DNA of 64,000 nucleotides from Edaphobacter sp. (GTDB taxonomy: Bacteria; Acidobacteriota; Terriglobia; Terriglobales; Acidobacteriaceae). This document shows, piece by piece, positions 52,439-62,074 of this stretch. The stretch covers positions 62,001 to 126,000 of the forward strand of contig JAOAPB010000101.1 of NCBI GenBank assembly GCA_025462645.1. Reading direction: 5' to 3'. The notes under the pieces are model-generated. The model was not told where the DNA came from, ran no database searches, and saw only the letters and a program-made list of their open reading frames with translations. How positions within the stretch are numbered: the first letter of the stretch is position 1; each line of letters starts with the position of its first letter. The translations under genes and the position numbers were made by a program.

Positions 52439-53068
52439 ATGAGTGAACACATTCCGACGGTCTTCGTCGTGGAGGACGAAAGCTCTGTTCGCGAAGCGCT
52501 GGATAGTTTACTGCGTTCTGCTGGATTTCGTGTGCAGCTTTTCGCGTCAGCCAGCGACTTCCTTCTCGGCTGGAGTCCAGGTGACTCTGGTTGCCTTATA
52601 TTGGATGTGCGCCTGCCGGGAGTAGATGGTTTGGAGTTGCAGCAGGAGCTTATCAGGGCAGACATCCACATACCGACGATCTTCATTACCGGCCACGGTG
52701 ATATACGCATGTCTGTGCAAGCCATGAAAGCCGGCGCAGTTGAATTTCTTACCAAACCCGTAAATTATCCGGATCTTGTGAATGCGATTCATCGATCAAT
52801 GGAGAAAGACCAGGCCGGGCGCAAAAACAGGGAAGAGGTGGAACGTCTTCGCAGGAGATTCGACACCTTAACACCGCGAGAGCGCGAAGTCATGCGGTTG
52901 GTAGTCGCAGGATTATTAAATAAACAAGTCGCGGCCGAGATTGGCATAAGTGAGATAACCGTGAAGATTCACAGGGGACATGTTATGAGGAAGATGGAGG
53001 CCAATTCCCTGGCTGAGCTTGTAAAAATGGCGGAGCAGCTGAGGCTCGCGGCGGGCGGGACGAATTAA
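52439..53068 (+). CDS. FixJ-type response regulator, 209 aa
   Basis: Receiver with Glu12/Asp13, phospho-acceptor Asp56 ([12 protein letters not shown]) and Lys106 (FLTKPV). The C-terminal LuxR-type domain reads [20 protein letters not shown] and [20 protein letters not shown]. The first acid of the usual DD pair is Glu, which is acceptable. It is divergent from the FixJ paralogue at 51668 (about 160 bases apart) and likely shares its control region. A kinase partner may be the PAS kinase at 54092. Confidence 0.9.
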   Translation: MSEHIPTVFVVEDESSVREALDSLLRSAGFRVQLFASASDFLLGWSPGDSGCLILDVRLPGVDGLELQQELIRADIHIPTIFITGHGDIRMSVQAMKAGAVEFLTKPVNYPDLVNAIHRSMEKDQAGRKNREEVERLRRRFDTLTPREREVMRLVVAGLLNKQVAAEIGISEITVKIHRGHVMRKMEANSLAELVKMAEQLRLAAGGTN

Positions 53069-53134
53069 CCAACAACCGCCATGGCGCTACGCTAACTTAT
53101 GGGCACAGACAAGGGCCCGCTCGCACAGAGATGA

Positions 53135-53575
53135 TCAATCGCACGCTTCACAAGGCTCCCGTACTTGCAATGGTGGTACGTCGAGAAACTTCGCCACTTC
53201 GTTTTCAGACGAACGGATGAAGGACCTCAGCATAAATGCCAAGCGGGGAAGATCAGGAAACTCACCAGAACCTGGCTGTAAGATCTGATTCTCCTCATCT
53301 TCTTTGCGCGTCGCTGCCAGTACATCGAGCGCTTGGGTAATGAGGATTTCTCGAGCCTGATTGTAGGCCAGGAGAGGGGCGGAAACGTCGAATGGAGTTG
53401 TATCGAACTGCGTCATTGTGCGCGAGAATGTTTCTTCGACGAGCTTGCCATCTGCCACCAGGTACCATACCAGGGTCGCGAATTCTTCCAGGTACTCGAG
53501 GAGCAGGAAGCACCACGTAGTGTTCTTTGGTGATGCGCTTGCTGGTAGAGCGAACGAACTTTGCTCGGCTGCCAT
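53135..53575 (-). CDS. Sigma-like hypothetical protein, 146 aa
   Basis: The start at 53575 (TAGGAGAGTCC upstream) gives MAAEQSSFALPASAS. The middle part (about 20-110) is helical (CFLLLEYLEEFATLVWYLVA, FSRTMTQFDTTPFDVSAPLL, NQAREILITQALDVLAATRK). The end, LPRLAFMLRSFIRSSENEVA followed by KFLDVPPLQVREPCEACD, resembles region 4 of ECF sigma factors (EVAKFLDVPxxxV), but the recognition helix is incomplete. It could be a degenerate sigma or a sigma-associated regulator. It is probably transcribed with the omega-like gene 58 bases upstream. Confidence 0.6.
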   Translation of the reverse strand: MAAEQSSFALPASASPKNTTWCFLLLEYLEEFATLVWYLVADGKLVEETFSRTMTQFDTTPFDVSAPLLAYNQAREILITQALDVLAATRKEDEENQILQPGSGEFPDLPRLAFMLRSFIRSSENEVAKFLDVPPLQVREPCEACD

Positions 53576-53633
53576 TGTGGACTCTCCTATCCTTACGGTA
53601 GAGGTCGAGGTTTGGCGATGGATTACGGCGTCG

Positions 53634-53849
53634 TCAGGCAGCACGGCGCTGCTGAACCGATGCAGGCTCCGGGACCACGGCGGCAACCGGCTGGCTAGAG
53701 CCGCCTATGCGCTCGAGCGCATCGTTCATCGTCTCCTGTACCCTTGTGTTGGGGCGGTGCAGTTTGCGGGTTGCCTTTGCTACCACTCGGCATAGTAGAA
53801 AGCGGTTCGATTCACGGGCGACGGTCTTGAAGGTCAATTCGGCACGCAT
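53634..53849 (-). CDS. RNA polymerase omega-like small protein, 71 aa
   Basis: Start at 53847-53849 (GGAAG upstream). The sequence runs MRAELTFKTVARESNRFLLC, then RVVAKATRKLHRPNTRVQET and MNDALERIG. The central pattern NRFLLCRVVAKATRKL fits the omega subunit (R/K-L-A-x-R-A-R) and I recall Acidobacteria proteins of this type annotated as omega. The C-terminal part is Pro/Ala-rich. It would be an extra omega copy next to a sigma-like gene. A longer upstream start (53936) is less likely. Confidence 0.5.
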   Translation of the reverse strand: MRAELTFKTVARESNRFLLCRVVAKATRKLHRPNTRVQETMNDALERIGGSSQPVAAVVPEPASVQQRRAA

Positions 53850-54091
53850 GGTTTTCTTCCTGGAGCCACTGTTGATTGTCCATGGTGCGAGAGGTGCGAA
53901 TTTCTCTATTCCATGATCAACTCTGTTCGTGAACATAGCAGCCGCACATCCAAGCGCACAATTATGTGTTGGTATGAGTCGCCGCTGTCATAGAATCCGT
54001 TCCCTACGAGATGCGCCTGGACGAGCGGCTGCTGCTTAGGGATGCCTTCCATGGCTGGGAAAATCGCCGAATCTCCAGGAGGTGTCTACGA

Positions 54092-56278
54092 ATGAGACTC
54101 ACTTCAAACATTCAGCGCTACGGACTAGCGACAATCGCCTCTGGCCTTGCACTCGCATTGGCTTGGCTGTGGGATGCTCCGTCGTCGTGTTTTGTTCTCG
54201 CCGTCATGGTGAGCGGTCTTTATGGAGGTAGAGGGCCGGGCCTTTGGTGCGCCGGGCTTTCGGGTCTTGCCTTTGGCTACTTTTTTTGGACGCAGCGGTT
54301 CCAACCGGCAGTGGGACTATCCAGCTATTCGCGTTTCGCTGTCTTCGTCGGGGCGCTGCTGCTGGTCAACTATTTAGTCTCGGCAAAGCGGCGCTCGGAT
54401 GAGGCGCGACGTCAAAGCGATGAACACTATCGAGTCGTCGCGGAGACCGCTCTCGATGCCATCCTGACAATCGACGATAAGGGACAAATTTTGTTCGCTA
54501 ACGCGGCAGCCACCAAAATCTTCGGGTGGAATGTATCAGACCTTATTGGCAGCTCGGTGACGATGGTTATGGCGGGATTTCCTTCCGGCGGCACTTCGAT
54601 CGTCACCGAGCTGGCCGGCCGACGCAAGGATGGAACCGAGTTCACCGCTGAGGTCTCGTTCGTAGAGATAACGAGAGATGGTCGCCGCGGTTTCACCGGC
54701 TTCGTCCGAGACATCACCGAACGAAAGCGCGCTGAGGAAGCCCTTCGCGCGAGCGAGCACAATCTTCGCTTGATCGTCGATTGCATCCCTGCTCTCGTAT
54801 CTACCATGACTGCGGCTGGTGAGGCCGAACTGGTGAATGAGCAAGTCATGGACTATACCGGCAAGACTCTTGAGGAGATGAAGGATGGGTTGTCAACGAT
54901 ACATCCGGAGGATCGCGAACTCGTAGCCAACTGTTGGTGGCAATCGGTGGAAACCGGGAATCCGTACGATGTTGAAGAGCGTATCCAGCGTGTCGATGGC
55001 GTGTACCGCTGGTTCCATGCACGGGGTTTGCCGCTGCGTGACGCGGAAGGCCATATCGTCCGCTGGTATGTTCTGCTTACTGATATTGAAGACCGGAAGC
55101 GCACCGAGGAAGCGCTCCGTGCGAGCGAAAGAGATCTCGGCCTGATCGTCGAGACCATACCCGCTCTAGTGTGGTGCGCCGCTCCGGATGGCGAGCTTAC
55201 CTATGTGAATCAACGTGTACTGGATTACACCGGCACTACCCTTGACGCCTTAGCACAGGCGGGCTGGACCAATTTCCTCCACCCCGACGACTTCGAGCCG
55301 ACAGTGCGCGCGTGGACGCATGCAGTCTCAACGGGCCAGCCGCACGAAATTCAATACCGGCTCCGCCGGTCGGATGGCGTCTACCGGTGGTTCCAAGTAC
55401 TCGGTCAGCCGTTTCGTGACAGTGAAGGCCGTATGACCCGCTGGTACGGCTTGCTGATCGATATCGATGACCGGAAGAATATGGAGGATGCTTTGCGCAG
55501 CACGCAGGCACGACTTTCGCGAGCGACGCAGATTGCCACCGTCGGCGAACTTGCCGCCTCCATCGCGCATGAAGTCAACCAACCGCTCACAGCCGTGGTC
55601 ACGAATGGTCATACCTGCCTTCGATGGCTCTCGGCACAGCCGCCGAACGTGGCCGAAGCGAACCAGGCAGCCGACAGAATGATCCGCAGCGCCAATAGCG
55701 CTGCAGAAGTGGTGCGACGTATCCGGGCGCTTTTCAAGCAGGCCGAGTCGGAGAAGACCCCAATCGATCTGAACGAGGCCCTCGCAGAGGTCGTCCGTCT
55801 GATGAAAAGTGAGATCGCGAGAGAAGGGATTGTTGTGCAAACCGACCTAGAAGAAGATCTTCCGCGCGTAATGGCCGATCGACTGCAACTCCAGCAGGTG
55901 ATCTTTAATTTGCTGCAGAATGGAATCGAGGCAATGGATACGCTGACCAACCGTCCAAAGAAGCTTGTTATTCGGTCGAAACGCCAGAACACAAATACCA
56001 TTTTGATCGAGATACGCGACTACGGTGCTGGCCTGAACGATTTTGACAGATCCTTTGAAGCTTTTTACACCACCAAGCAAAATGGAATGGGCATGGGCCT
56101 GGCGATTTGCCGCTCCATCATAGATGCGCATCACGGCCGTCTTTGGGCCGCTCCGACCGAAGGTCCAGGAGCGACGTTCTGCTTTACGCTTCCTTTCCAA
56201 AGCACGCTCGGCAAACCCATGGTTTCCGTAGTTCGTGACGATTACTCAAATTGTGATGTGCCAGAGCTGGATAACTGA
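54092..56278 (+). CDS. PAS-domain sensor histidine kinase, 728 aa
   Basis: AGGAGGTGTCTACGA precedes the ATG at 54092. The N-terminal region has about four membrane helices with GGRGPGLWCAGLSGLAFGY (DUF4118-like). Three PAS domains follow: AETALDAILTIDDKGQILFA, then LIVDCIPALVSTMTAAGEAE and LIVETIPALVWCAAPDGELT, with PAC motifs RRGFTGFVRDITERKRAEEA and FRDSEGRMTRWYGLLIDIDD. HisKA has His493 (HEVNQPLTAVV), and HATPase_c has NLLQNGIEAM, DYGAGL and GMGMGLAICRSI. FixL/TodS type. Partner regulators are probably the FixJ-type genes at 51668 and 52439. Confidence 0.9.
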   Translation: MRLTSNIQRYGLATIASGLALALAWLWDAPSSCFVLAVMVSGLYGGRGPGLWCAGLSGLAFGYFFWTQRFQPAVGLSSYSRFAVFVGALLLVNYLVSAKRRSDEARRQSDEHYRVVAETALDAILTIDDKGQILFANAAATKIFGWNVSDLIGSSVTMVMAGFPSGGTSIVTELAGRRKDGTEFTAEVSFVEITRDGRRGFTGFVRDITERKRAEEALRASEHNLRLIVDCIPALVSTMTAAGEAELVNEQVMDYTGKTLEEMKDGLSTIHPEDRELVANCWWQSVETGNPYDVEERIQRVDGVYRWFHARGLPLRDAEGHIVRWYVLLTDIEDRKRTEEALRASERDLGLIVETIPALVWCAAPDGELTYVNQRVLDYTGTTLDALAQAGWTNFLHPDDFEPTVRAWTHAVSTGQPHEIQYRLRRSDGVYRWFQVLGQPFRDSEGRMTRWYGLLIDIDDRKNMEDALRSTQARLSRATQIATVGELAASIAHEVNQPLTAVVTNGHTCLRWLSAQPPNVAEANQAADRMIRSANSAAEVVRRIRALFKQAESEKTPIDLNEALAEVVRLMKSEIAREGIVVQTDLEEDLPRVMADRLQLQQVIFNLLQNGIEAMDTLTNRPKKLVIRSKRQNTNTILIEIRDYGAGLNDFDRSFEAFYTTKQNGMGMGLAICRSIIDAHHGRLWAAPTEGPGATFCFTLPFQSTLGKPMVSVVRDDYSNCDVPELDN

Positions 56279-57186
56279 AGACCGTGCAGTCGTCTCGCGA
56301 TGAAGCAGGTCGGAGCCGATGTAGAAGGGTAGTGCACGCCACCCTCATCTTCCTTTTGTCCTCTGCCCCTGAGCCCCGCTCCCTGTTTTTTCCTGTCAAG
56401 CCCCTGGAGCCGAAACTAATACGCAGCTCTGTACGCAAATCAAACAAAAACAAGAGCTTAGCCTCCGAAAATGATCTTCCGCAAAGTGGCATACTAGTTT
56501 TACTCAATCGGCTATAGTTAATACAGAGTCAGAGAAAGCCCCCGGCCACCATCGGGGGCTTTTCTCTTTAAAACCAATAAACCTTTTAGAAAGACGACTT
56601 TAGCTCTAACCAGTTTAGAATGACGAATTTGCAGCAATAGATTCGTTTAAGTCGCTGAATTCAGATGACTAGCAGGTAAAGTACCACCCGGCGGTGAGGG
56701 GGTCCTAAGTCGCCTGCGCAATCCACAGATAGGCGCATCTTCGGTGGCAACTTCAACATTCTTCCCTCGCATCCCATCCAAACGGATTTGTATCACAGTA
56801 CACCGGTACAACAGGTCCAGCAGCGCGCGAAAGCCCTTGGCGCCTTCATCGTTACGAGCCACCCGGCGGAAAGGAGCTTTTTAAGGCTGTACTGCATGCG
56901 ATGGAACGCGGTGAGGGGTTCACGCGCGAAGCCTACGTACCGCAACTCATGGTGCTGTTTTGTCCTCTAGTGAGCCGATCCCCACAGCGGTTAGGGAACT
57001 CCAATCTAATTAAAGTAGATATTACCTATCTACAGATTTCAGCTACGTCAGCGTCACCGCAACGTTGAAGAGTCGCAAGACCCTCCGTGTCGAATCGGGC
57101 GAAGCGCCGTAGCTCAACTTATTGCTTTCAACCTGTTTTAGAACAATCGTGAAGAGACATAACCGATAGAAGTACAGGAGGAGATC
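56279..57186. other. Gene-free stretch of about 0.9 kb with one terminator
   Basis: Only the terminator at 56535-56567 and the leader of the DUF4136 gene (57075-57186, ending AGGAGGAG) are clear. Between 56845 and 56975 a rightward frame encodes ELFKAVLHAMERGEGFTREA, reminiscent of the last helix of a receiver domain, but there is no start, ribosome binding site or continuation. It is perhaps a remnant. Confidence 0.4.
56535..56567 (+). terminator. Intrinsic terminator
   Basis: A perfect 10-bp stem AAAGCCCCCG (56535-56544) / CGGGGGCTTT (56553-56562) with loop GCCACCAT, then TTCTCTTT. It serves the PAS kinase transcript. Confidence 0.85.
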
Positions 57187-57765
57187 ATGGAACAAAATAC
57201 GCGGCGGAATATCGGACTCATCTTCGGCGCCCTATTGGTTGAGGCTGTTCTGGTAACTGGTGTTGCGCAGGCGCAGAGTGTGCAGACGGACTACGATCAC
57301 AGTGCCGACTTTAGTCAATATCACACATTTTCCTTTTACAAGGTACAGACTACCGACCCGCTTGAGGCGGACCGAATTAAGGCGGAGATTGCCAAGGACC
57401 TGACCGCTAAGGGTCTCCAGATGGTTCCATCTGGCGGAGACATGACTGTGACCGCCATCGAAAGCACGAAGGATAAGCAGGAATACAACACATTCTACGA
57501 CGGACTTGGCGGGGCTGGCTTCGGCTATCGGGGCTGGCGCGGCTGGGGTGGTGGCTGGGGCGGCGGGATAGGTGATGCAACTACGACGGTCAACCAGGTG
57601 CCGGTAGGAACGCTGATGATCGATCTCTACGACGGAAAGACGCACCAGCTCGTATGGCGAGGTAGCTCGCACCAGGATTTATCCACCAAGGCATCGAAGA
57701 ACACTTCGAAGTTCGATAAGGCAGTGGACAAGATGCTCAAAGAGTATCCGCCAAAAAAGAAGTAG
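57187..57765 (+). CDS. DUF4136-family exported protein, 192 aa
   Basis: ATG with AGGAGGAGATC upstream. Signal peptide RNIGLIFGALLVEAVLVTGV-AQAQ. The mature domain shows the DUF4136 pattern (TDYDHSADFSQYHTFSFYKV, IKAEIAKDLTAKGLQMVPSG, MIDLYDGKTHQLVWRGSSHQ) with a Gly/Trp-rich loop (GWRGWGGGWGGG). Such proteins are periplasmic, often lipoproteins; here no lipobox is seen. Role unknown, possibly envelope stress. Followed after 48 bases by the alginate-export-type gene, perhaps co-transcribed. Confidence 0.84.
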   Translation: MEQNTRRNIGLIFGALLVEAVLVTGVAQAQSVQTDYDHSADFSQYHTFSFYKVQTTDPLEADRIKAEIAKDLTAKGLQMVPSGGDMTVTAIESTKDKQEYNTFYDGLGGAGFGYRGWRGWGGGWGGGIGDATTTVNQVPVGTLMIDLYDGKTHQLVWRGSSHQDLSTKASKNTSKFDKAVDKMLKEYPPKKK

Positions 57766-57813
57766 AACGTCGCCCAGGTAGCGTTTGCAAGTGACTTGCA
57801 TAGGAGGTCAACC

Positions 57814-59229
57814 TTGAGGAGGGCACTTGCAGCTGTAGCAAGTTGTTTGGGTTGGTTTTCTGAAGTCACGGTGAGACGCGGCCACTTTCGCAGGAACGCT
57901 GCTTGGGCGATCGGGTTGGTGACGCTGGTTTTGTGCGTGGGTTATGGGCGGGCGCAGACGCCTCAGTACATCGAATACCCGCTACTTGCTGGAACGACGC
58001 ACGAGTACCACTGGAGCAGTCTCCCTTCGTGGCTAAAGTTCGATTCGGAGATCCGCGGACGGCTCGACGGGCAGACAGCATACAACAATGTGTCTGGAGA
58101 CGGTGAGGTTTACGGCCTCACTCGCGTCCGAGGAGGCGTGATTCTGGACGCTACGAACTATCTGACGCTTCACCTCCAGTTTCAGGACACTCATGCCCCG
58201 GGCCTCGCCTCTAATCTGATTGCCTCTAATATGCACGATACCTTCGATCTACGCGAAGGATGGGTTGAACTGCACCAGCAACACGTAAAACTTTATGTGG
58301 GCCGCCAAGAGCTGAAGTTCGGCGGTGAACGACTGGCCGGAGTTAGCGATTTCACCAACAATAGTCGGACCTTCGATGGCATTGACCTTCGACTTGGCGA
58401 GAAGAATACTGTCGATATCTTCAGTACTTCGGTCGTGATCACACATCCCACATCTCTCGACACCCATGGCGGAGGCCTGACTTTCCATGGGGTTTATGGG
58501 CGGTTTAATGCAGGAAATAAGGAGACCAGCGTGCAGCCGTTTTTGTTCATCAAGGCTTTGCCTCATGTTCGGAACAGTCGAGGACAGCAGGGGAATGAAC
58601 TGGCGACAACCTTCGGCGCGGAGGTGCAGGGTAACGTGCGCCGCATCTTCGAGTTCGACGGTATGGCTGCTTTGCAGCGCGGATCCTTTGCCGGCGATTC
58701 GATAGAGGCTGGCGCCTTCTATATCAAGGCGTTCTATGCGACTCCACACCTTCCATGGAGCCCACGCTTCGGCGGGGAGTACGACTGGGCGAGCGGCAAC
58801 TCGGCGCTCCCTTCCCAAACTGTTGGCACCTTCGATCAGCAATATCCCAGCAATCACAATGCCTTTGGCCTGGGGGATATCTTCGGCTTCGAGAACATTC
58901 GCGAGACGAGAGTGAGCCTTGATCTTGCCCCTGCGGAGCATGTCACTCTTCTCATCCAGGCTGAGGCACTGAATTTAGCCTCGGTGCACGATGCGATCTA
59001 CGCGAGCGCCGGAACCTCTTTGGTGGAAGCGCCCACGGGCGGCTTCTTGAGCGACCGGATCGGCTTCGGCGTGGATGTTTCCGCCAAGTACGTCTTTCGT
59101 CAGGCGCTTGTCTGGAACGCAGGGATGGGAAGACTTCAGGGTGCGAACACTTTGAGTTTGGCGGGTCTTGCGCAGGACCAGACTTATGCCTATCTTTCGT
59201 TGACTTACCGTTTTCGTATTGAAAAATAA
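57814..59229 (+). CDS. Alginate-export-type outer-membrane porin, 471 aa, TTG start
   Basis: TAGGAGGTCAACC places the TTG at 57814 as start; a TTG at 57796 lies before this ribosome binding site and no ATG fits. After about 20 residues come a basic stretch and a signal-like helix (AAWAIGLVTLVLCVGYGRAQ). The body matches the alginate_exp/AlgE-like barrel: LKFDSEIRGRLDGQTAYNNV, DATNYLTLHLQFQDTHAPGL, LREGWVELHQQHVKLYVGRQ, ELKFGGERL and RTFDGIDLRLGEK. Ends in aromatic-rich AYLSLTYRFRIEK. Likely a porin or exporter for an anionic polysaccharide, fitting the exopolysaccharide locus downstream. Confidence 0.83.
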   Translation: MRRALAAVASCLGWFSEVTVRRGHFRRNAAWAIGLVTLVLCVGYGRAQTPQYIEYPLLAGTTHEYHWSSLPSWLKFDSEIRGRLDGQTAYNNVSGDGEVYGLTRVRGGVILDATNYLTLHLQFQDTHAPGLASNLIASNMHDTFDLREGWVELHQQHVKLYVGRQELKFGGERLAGVSDFTNNSRTFDGIDLRLGEKNTVDIFSTSVVITHPTSLDTHGGGLTFHGVYGRFNAGNKETSVQPFLFIKALPHVRNSRGQQGNELATTFGAEVQGNVRRIFEFDGMAALQRGSFAGDSIEAGAFYIKAFYATPHLPWSPRFGGEYDWASGNSALPSQTVGTFDQQYPSNHNAFGLGDIFGFENIRETRVSLDLAPAEHVTLLIQAEALNLASVHDAIYASAGTSLVEAPTGGFLSDRIGFGVDVSAKYVFRQALVWNAGMGRLQGANTLSLAGLAQDQTYAYLSLTYRFRIEK

Positions 59230-59868
59230 GGAAGATAAGAAGGCTGGAAATTCTTCTATGCCCCAACACATTTTTTGCTTGCTGTGGGCGATATATTGCA
59301 GGAACGTAGCGGCAAGACAGGCACTATGAACCGCCGAAGCCGAAGCTGCTATGCCAGTGGGCTCCCTTCGCGTGGTGACGGGTTTCTCTGCTGCGACGAC
59401 GACGATGGGCGTTGCCAGGCAGACCGCTCACAGCGCACATGCCATCTCCAATACGGCCCATGTTGAATGCGTGGATAGAATTCACCTGAGTGGCCAATAT
59501 ATTCCTTCTTGTCTCGGCAGGACGGGCTTAAGGAATAAATCAGGCGCTTGCGTGTCTAAATTACCAGAGTGAATCACACCAGAGCAGGCGCCGGTCGATT
59601 TGTTGAAGGAGATCCGGCCGCAGTTGGATGAGGTGCAGAAGTCGCTGATTGCGGAACTAGTGGAAACAGCAGCGGTTCGTATGAGTGCCACGCGGATGTT
59701 GCTAAGGCGGTCGGGAAGTTTCGGCTTCAGACGTTTGTCGATCATGCGCCTTGCCAAGCAGTCTGTGCCCGATCTGGACCCTAAGATCCGGCTCGTGAGG
59801 GTGCCCGCTGCCCATATCGCCGAATTACTACGACTAGGAAGCTCCATAGATTTATTGCCTGTGGTCCT
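59230..59868. other. Intergenic region of about 640 bp, possible decayed coding sequence
   Basis: No gene is supported. A rightward frame from 59588 (EQAPVDLLKEIRPQLDEVQK and on to 59872) reads like real protein but begins at TTG without a ribosome binding site and ends overlapping the Wza-like gene. I do not recognise it. Confidence 0.35.
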
Positions 59869-60831
59869 TTAGTAAGGACGGTATACCGCGAGACCCGTTG
59901 CGGTTTGCAAAATTGCTTCGAGACCTCGGCGAGTAGCAGATTTCGCCAGACTGTTAGGTACGAAGACAATGTCATCCGGTTGCAACTCTAGATCCGGCGC
60001 CTTCGCCGCGAGGATTGTATTCAAAGGTATCGGGATCTCCTGCGGAGCGTTGCTGGTGGCTTTACGTATCAGCTTGGCCGACCCCAAGGCCGCGGTAGAG
60101 TTCGTGCCATGTGCCATAGCTACTGCCTGAAGAATAGTCAGGTGCGGATTCTCCATTATGATTCCGGTGGGTTCCTTAACGTCCCCCACGACATAGACCA
60201 TTCCCGCTTTGGAAACCACAATGGTGTCGCCTGGATAGATGATCCTGTTGGTCATCGTCCCCTTATCCTCGTGAACTAACTGTAGTGTCTCGTTGCTATC
60301 GGGCTGATCCCTATGCGTAATGCTTACCGTTTTTCCCGCTTTTGGCCCTGTGCCCCCTGCAGCAGATATCGCATCGAGCAACGTCCGGTGTCCTGGCAGG
60401 GGGTAGATGCCGGGCTTTTGAACTTCTCCAAGGACTGAGATGCCACTCGCGGCGTACTCTTTCACGAATACTTGGACCTCGGGTTCGTTGAAGAAGCCAT
60501 TCTTCTTCAGGCTTTTCGCTATTGTATCTTCAGCTTGAAAAGTTGAAAGGCCAGCCAGCCTAATGTTGCCTACCATAGGTAGTGAGGTGTCACCGTGCGA
60601 GTTGACACGTACGTCATAACGATACTCAGGTGCTCCAGTTACACTCACCGTAAGCAGGTCTCCACTACTCACAAATACCTCTTGCGATGTGTCTAAGCTC
60701 TTGACAGGAGAGATCCCTTGGGGAGGCATCGGTGCATTCTGCGCGGGGCAATTAGAAGCAAATACTGCCAGAGCCGCGGTAAGGATTAATACGCTTTGAA
60801 CCCGGTTTATATCTTCGATCCTTGTAGCCAC
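59869..60831 (-). CDS. Polysaccharide export protein (Wza-like), 320 aa
   Basis: N-terminal hydrophobic export segment (VLILTAALAVFASNCPAQ), no clear lipobox. The Poly_export domain carries EVFVSSGDLLTVSVTGAPEY, SLPMVGNIRLAGLSTFQAED and EVQVFVKEYAASGISVLGEV. Two SLBB-type domains follow (GIYPLPGHRTLLDAISAAGG; VGDVKEPTGIIMENPHLTIL). It would form the outer-membrane part of a Wzx/Wzy-type secretion channel. It stands at the low-coordinate end of the exopolysaccharide genes, 84 bases after the glycosyltransferase with a terminator hairpin between, so it has its own promoter. Confidence 0.87.
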   Translation of the reverse strand: MATRIEDINRVQSVLILTAALAVFASNCPAQNAPMPPQGISPVKSLDTSQEVFVSSGDLLTVSVTGAPEYRYDVRVNSHGDTSLPMVGNIRLAGLSTFQAEDTIAKSLKKNGFFNEPEVQVFVKEYAASGISVLGEVQKPGIYPLPGHRTLLDAISAAGGTGPKAGKTVSITHRDQPDSNETLQLVHEDKGTMTNRIIYPGDTIVVSKAGMVYVVGDVKEPTGIIMENPHLTILQAVAMAHGTNSTAALGSAKLIRKATSNAPQEIPIPLNTILAAKAPDLELQPDDIVFVPNSLAKSATRRGLEAILQTATGLAVYRPY

Positions 60832-60895
60832 ATCACACCGCCTATTAAATCATCACCTCACTGAAGAGTGTGATCTCACCGACAACTTCATCCTT

Positions 60896-60917
60896 AAACC
60901 TCTCTTCTGAGAGGTTT
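60896..60917 (-). terminator. Hairpin terminator after the glycosyltransferase
   Basis: AAACCTCTC (60896-60904) / GAGAGGTTT (60909-60917) with a TTCT loop. It overlaps the glycosyltransferase stop codon. The T-run is modest. Confidence 0.55.
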
Positions 60918-62028
60918 AAGGAATCGGAGTTGAAGGGTCATGAATGCCCGCCTCGTTTGGGCGCAGACTAGGTTCGCCGGGCGGAAGCTGCGCGTTGATC
61001 GTAATCGCTGTGAGTGCTCCGGCTCCATAGCAGGTATGCAAAGTGAAAAAGACGAGTGGAGTTAGGAACGCTATGACAGCTCTTTCTCGTGACGCAATGT
61101 GAAATGCCGCTCCAAAACTTGCGATTGCATATGCAATGATTAGCGAAAACAGCGGAAGGCGCAGCCATCCTCCGGCTTGACCTGGGAAACTGCTTGCGAA
61201 CACGTAAGCCACTAAGCAGGCCATAAGCCCTGCGACGAAGGCTCCTGGCACAAAATGGCGTAGCGACATTGAGAGTCTATTCCTCTTGAAGCTGATGATG
61301 TTCCAGAAGCCTGTTTTGAATGCGTACTTGGATAACGAAGCGAGTGTCGGACTTACAAAATATTCGCAGTATGTTTGGTCAGTCATGTACAGCTTGTGTC
61401 CGCGAGCTCTAAGCCGTTGACTAAGATCGTTGTCCTGATTGCGGTGTAATTGGGGGTCATAGGACCCCACTTCAAGAAGTGTGCTCTTGAGAAAGATCGG
61501 GTAGGGAATCGTATCTGCGAAGCCCGCTTTTCTTGTCCGCATCGAGCCAGTCGAAGTTCCAAACGGGTGCGCCAGCACCCAGGCAATCAGTCGTGCTTGA
61601 AAGCTATCGCCGCTCGGCCGGGTAATCTCGATTCCGCTGCATCCGCCAGCATGGTGAAGGTGCAACTCTCGAAGACAAGTTGCAACATAATCCTTTGAAT
61701 AGACGGTGTGCGCACCAAGAATGCAAACGTACTGACCTATGGCTGAACGAATGCCAATGTTAAAGGCATAGGGAGTTTTCCTCTGATGGTTGACCAATAG
61801 CTTTACGCGGCTGTCCCGGCGCACTATTCGCTTGACGATCGCTTGGGTCGCGTCCGAGGAGTCTCCATCCACCACAATAATCTCAAGATCGCAGATTGAG
61901 GTGTCTTGTAGTAAAAGAGACTGTAACACTGCCTCGATATAACGCTCCTCATTGCGAACAGCCAAAACTGCTGAGACTAACGGACGAGATTGAAACTCTA
62001 GTCGAATGTTGTCGGGTTTTAAGTCCAT
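60916..62028 (-). CDS. Family 2 glycosyltransferase with C-terminal membrane helices, 370 aa
   Basis: GT-A fold: VSAVLAVRNEERYIEAVLQS, DLEIIVVDGDSSDATQAIVK and KTPYAFNIGIRSAIGQYVCI followed by LGAHTVYS, the usual nucleotide-sugar region. NQDNDLSQRLRARGHKLYMT is the ED-type catalytic segment. Three membrane helices follow (FVPGAFVAGLMACLVAYVFA; LPLFSLIIAYAIASFGAAF; IAFLTPLVFFTLHTC), as in ExoA-type exopolysaccharide synthases. It adds sugars to a lipid-linked chain at the inner membrane. Donor and linkage unknown. It lies 46 bases from the sugar dehydrogenase gene, same direction. Confidence 0.87.
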   Translation of the reverse strand: MDLKPDNIRLEFQSRPLVSAVLAVRNEERYIEAVLQSLLLQDTSICDLEIIVVDGDSSDATQAIVKRIVRRDSRVKLLVNHQRKTPYAFNIGIRSAIGQYVCILGAHTVYSKDYVATCLRELHLHHAGGCSGIEITRPSGDSFQARLIAWVLAHPFGTSTGSMRTRKAGFADTIPYPIFLKSTLLEVGSYDPQLHRNQDNDLSQRLRARGHKLYMTDQTYCEYFVSPTLASLSKYAFKTGFWNIISFKRNRLSMSLRHFVPGAFVAGLMACLVAYVFASSFPGQAGGWLRLPLFSLIIAYAIASFGAAFHIASRERAVIAFLTPLVFFTLHTCYGAGALTAITINAQLPPGEPSLRPNEAGIHDPSTPIP

Positions 62029-62074
62029 TTTTATTCGCTATTTCTCGCGTACCAAATGCGATAGGGCACATCGC

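Noticed and set aside
59600-59872. 90-codon frame before the Wza-like gene
   Set aside because: Plausible composition, but a TTG start without a ribosome binding site and no recognisable family; noted under the intergenic entry.
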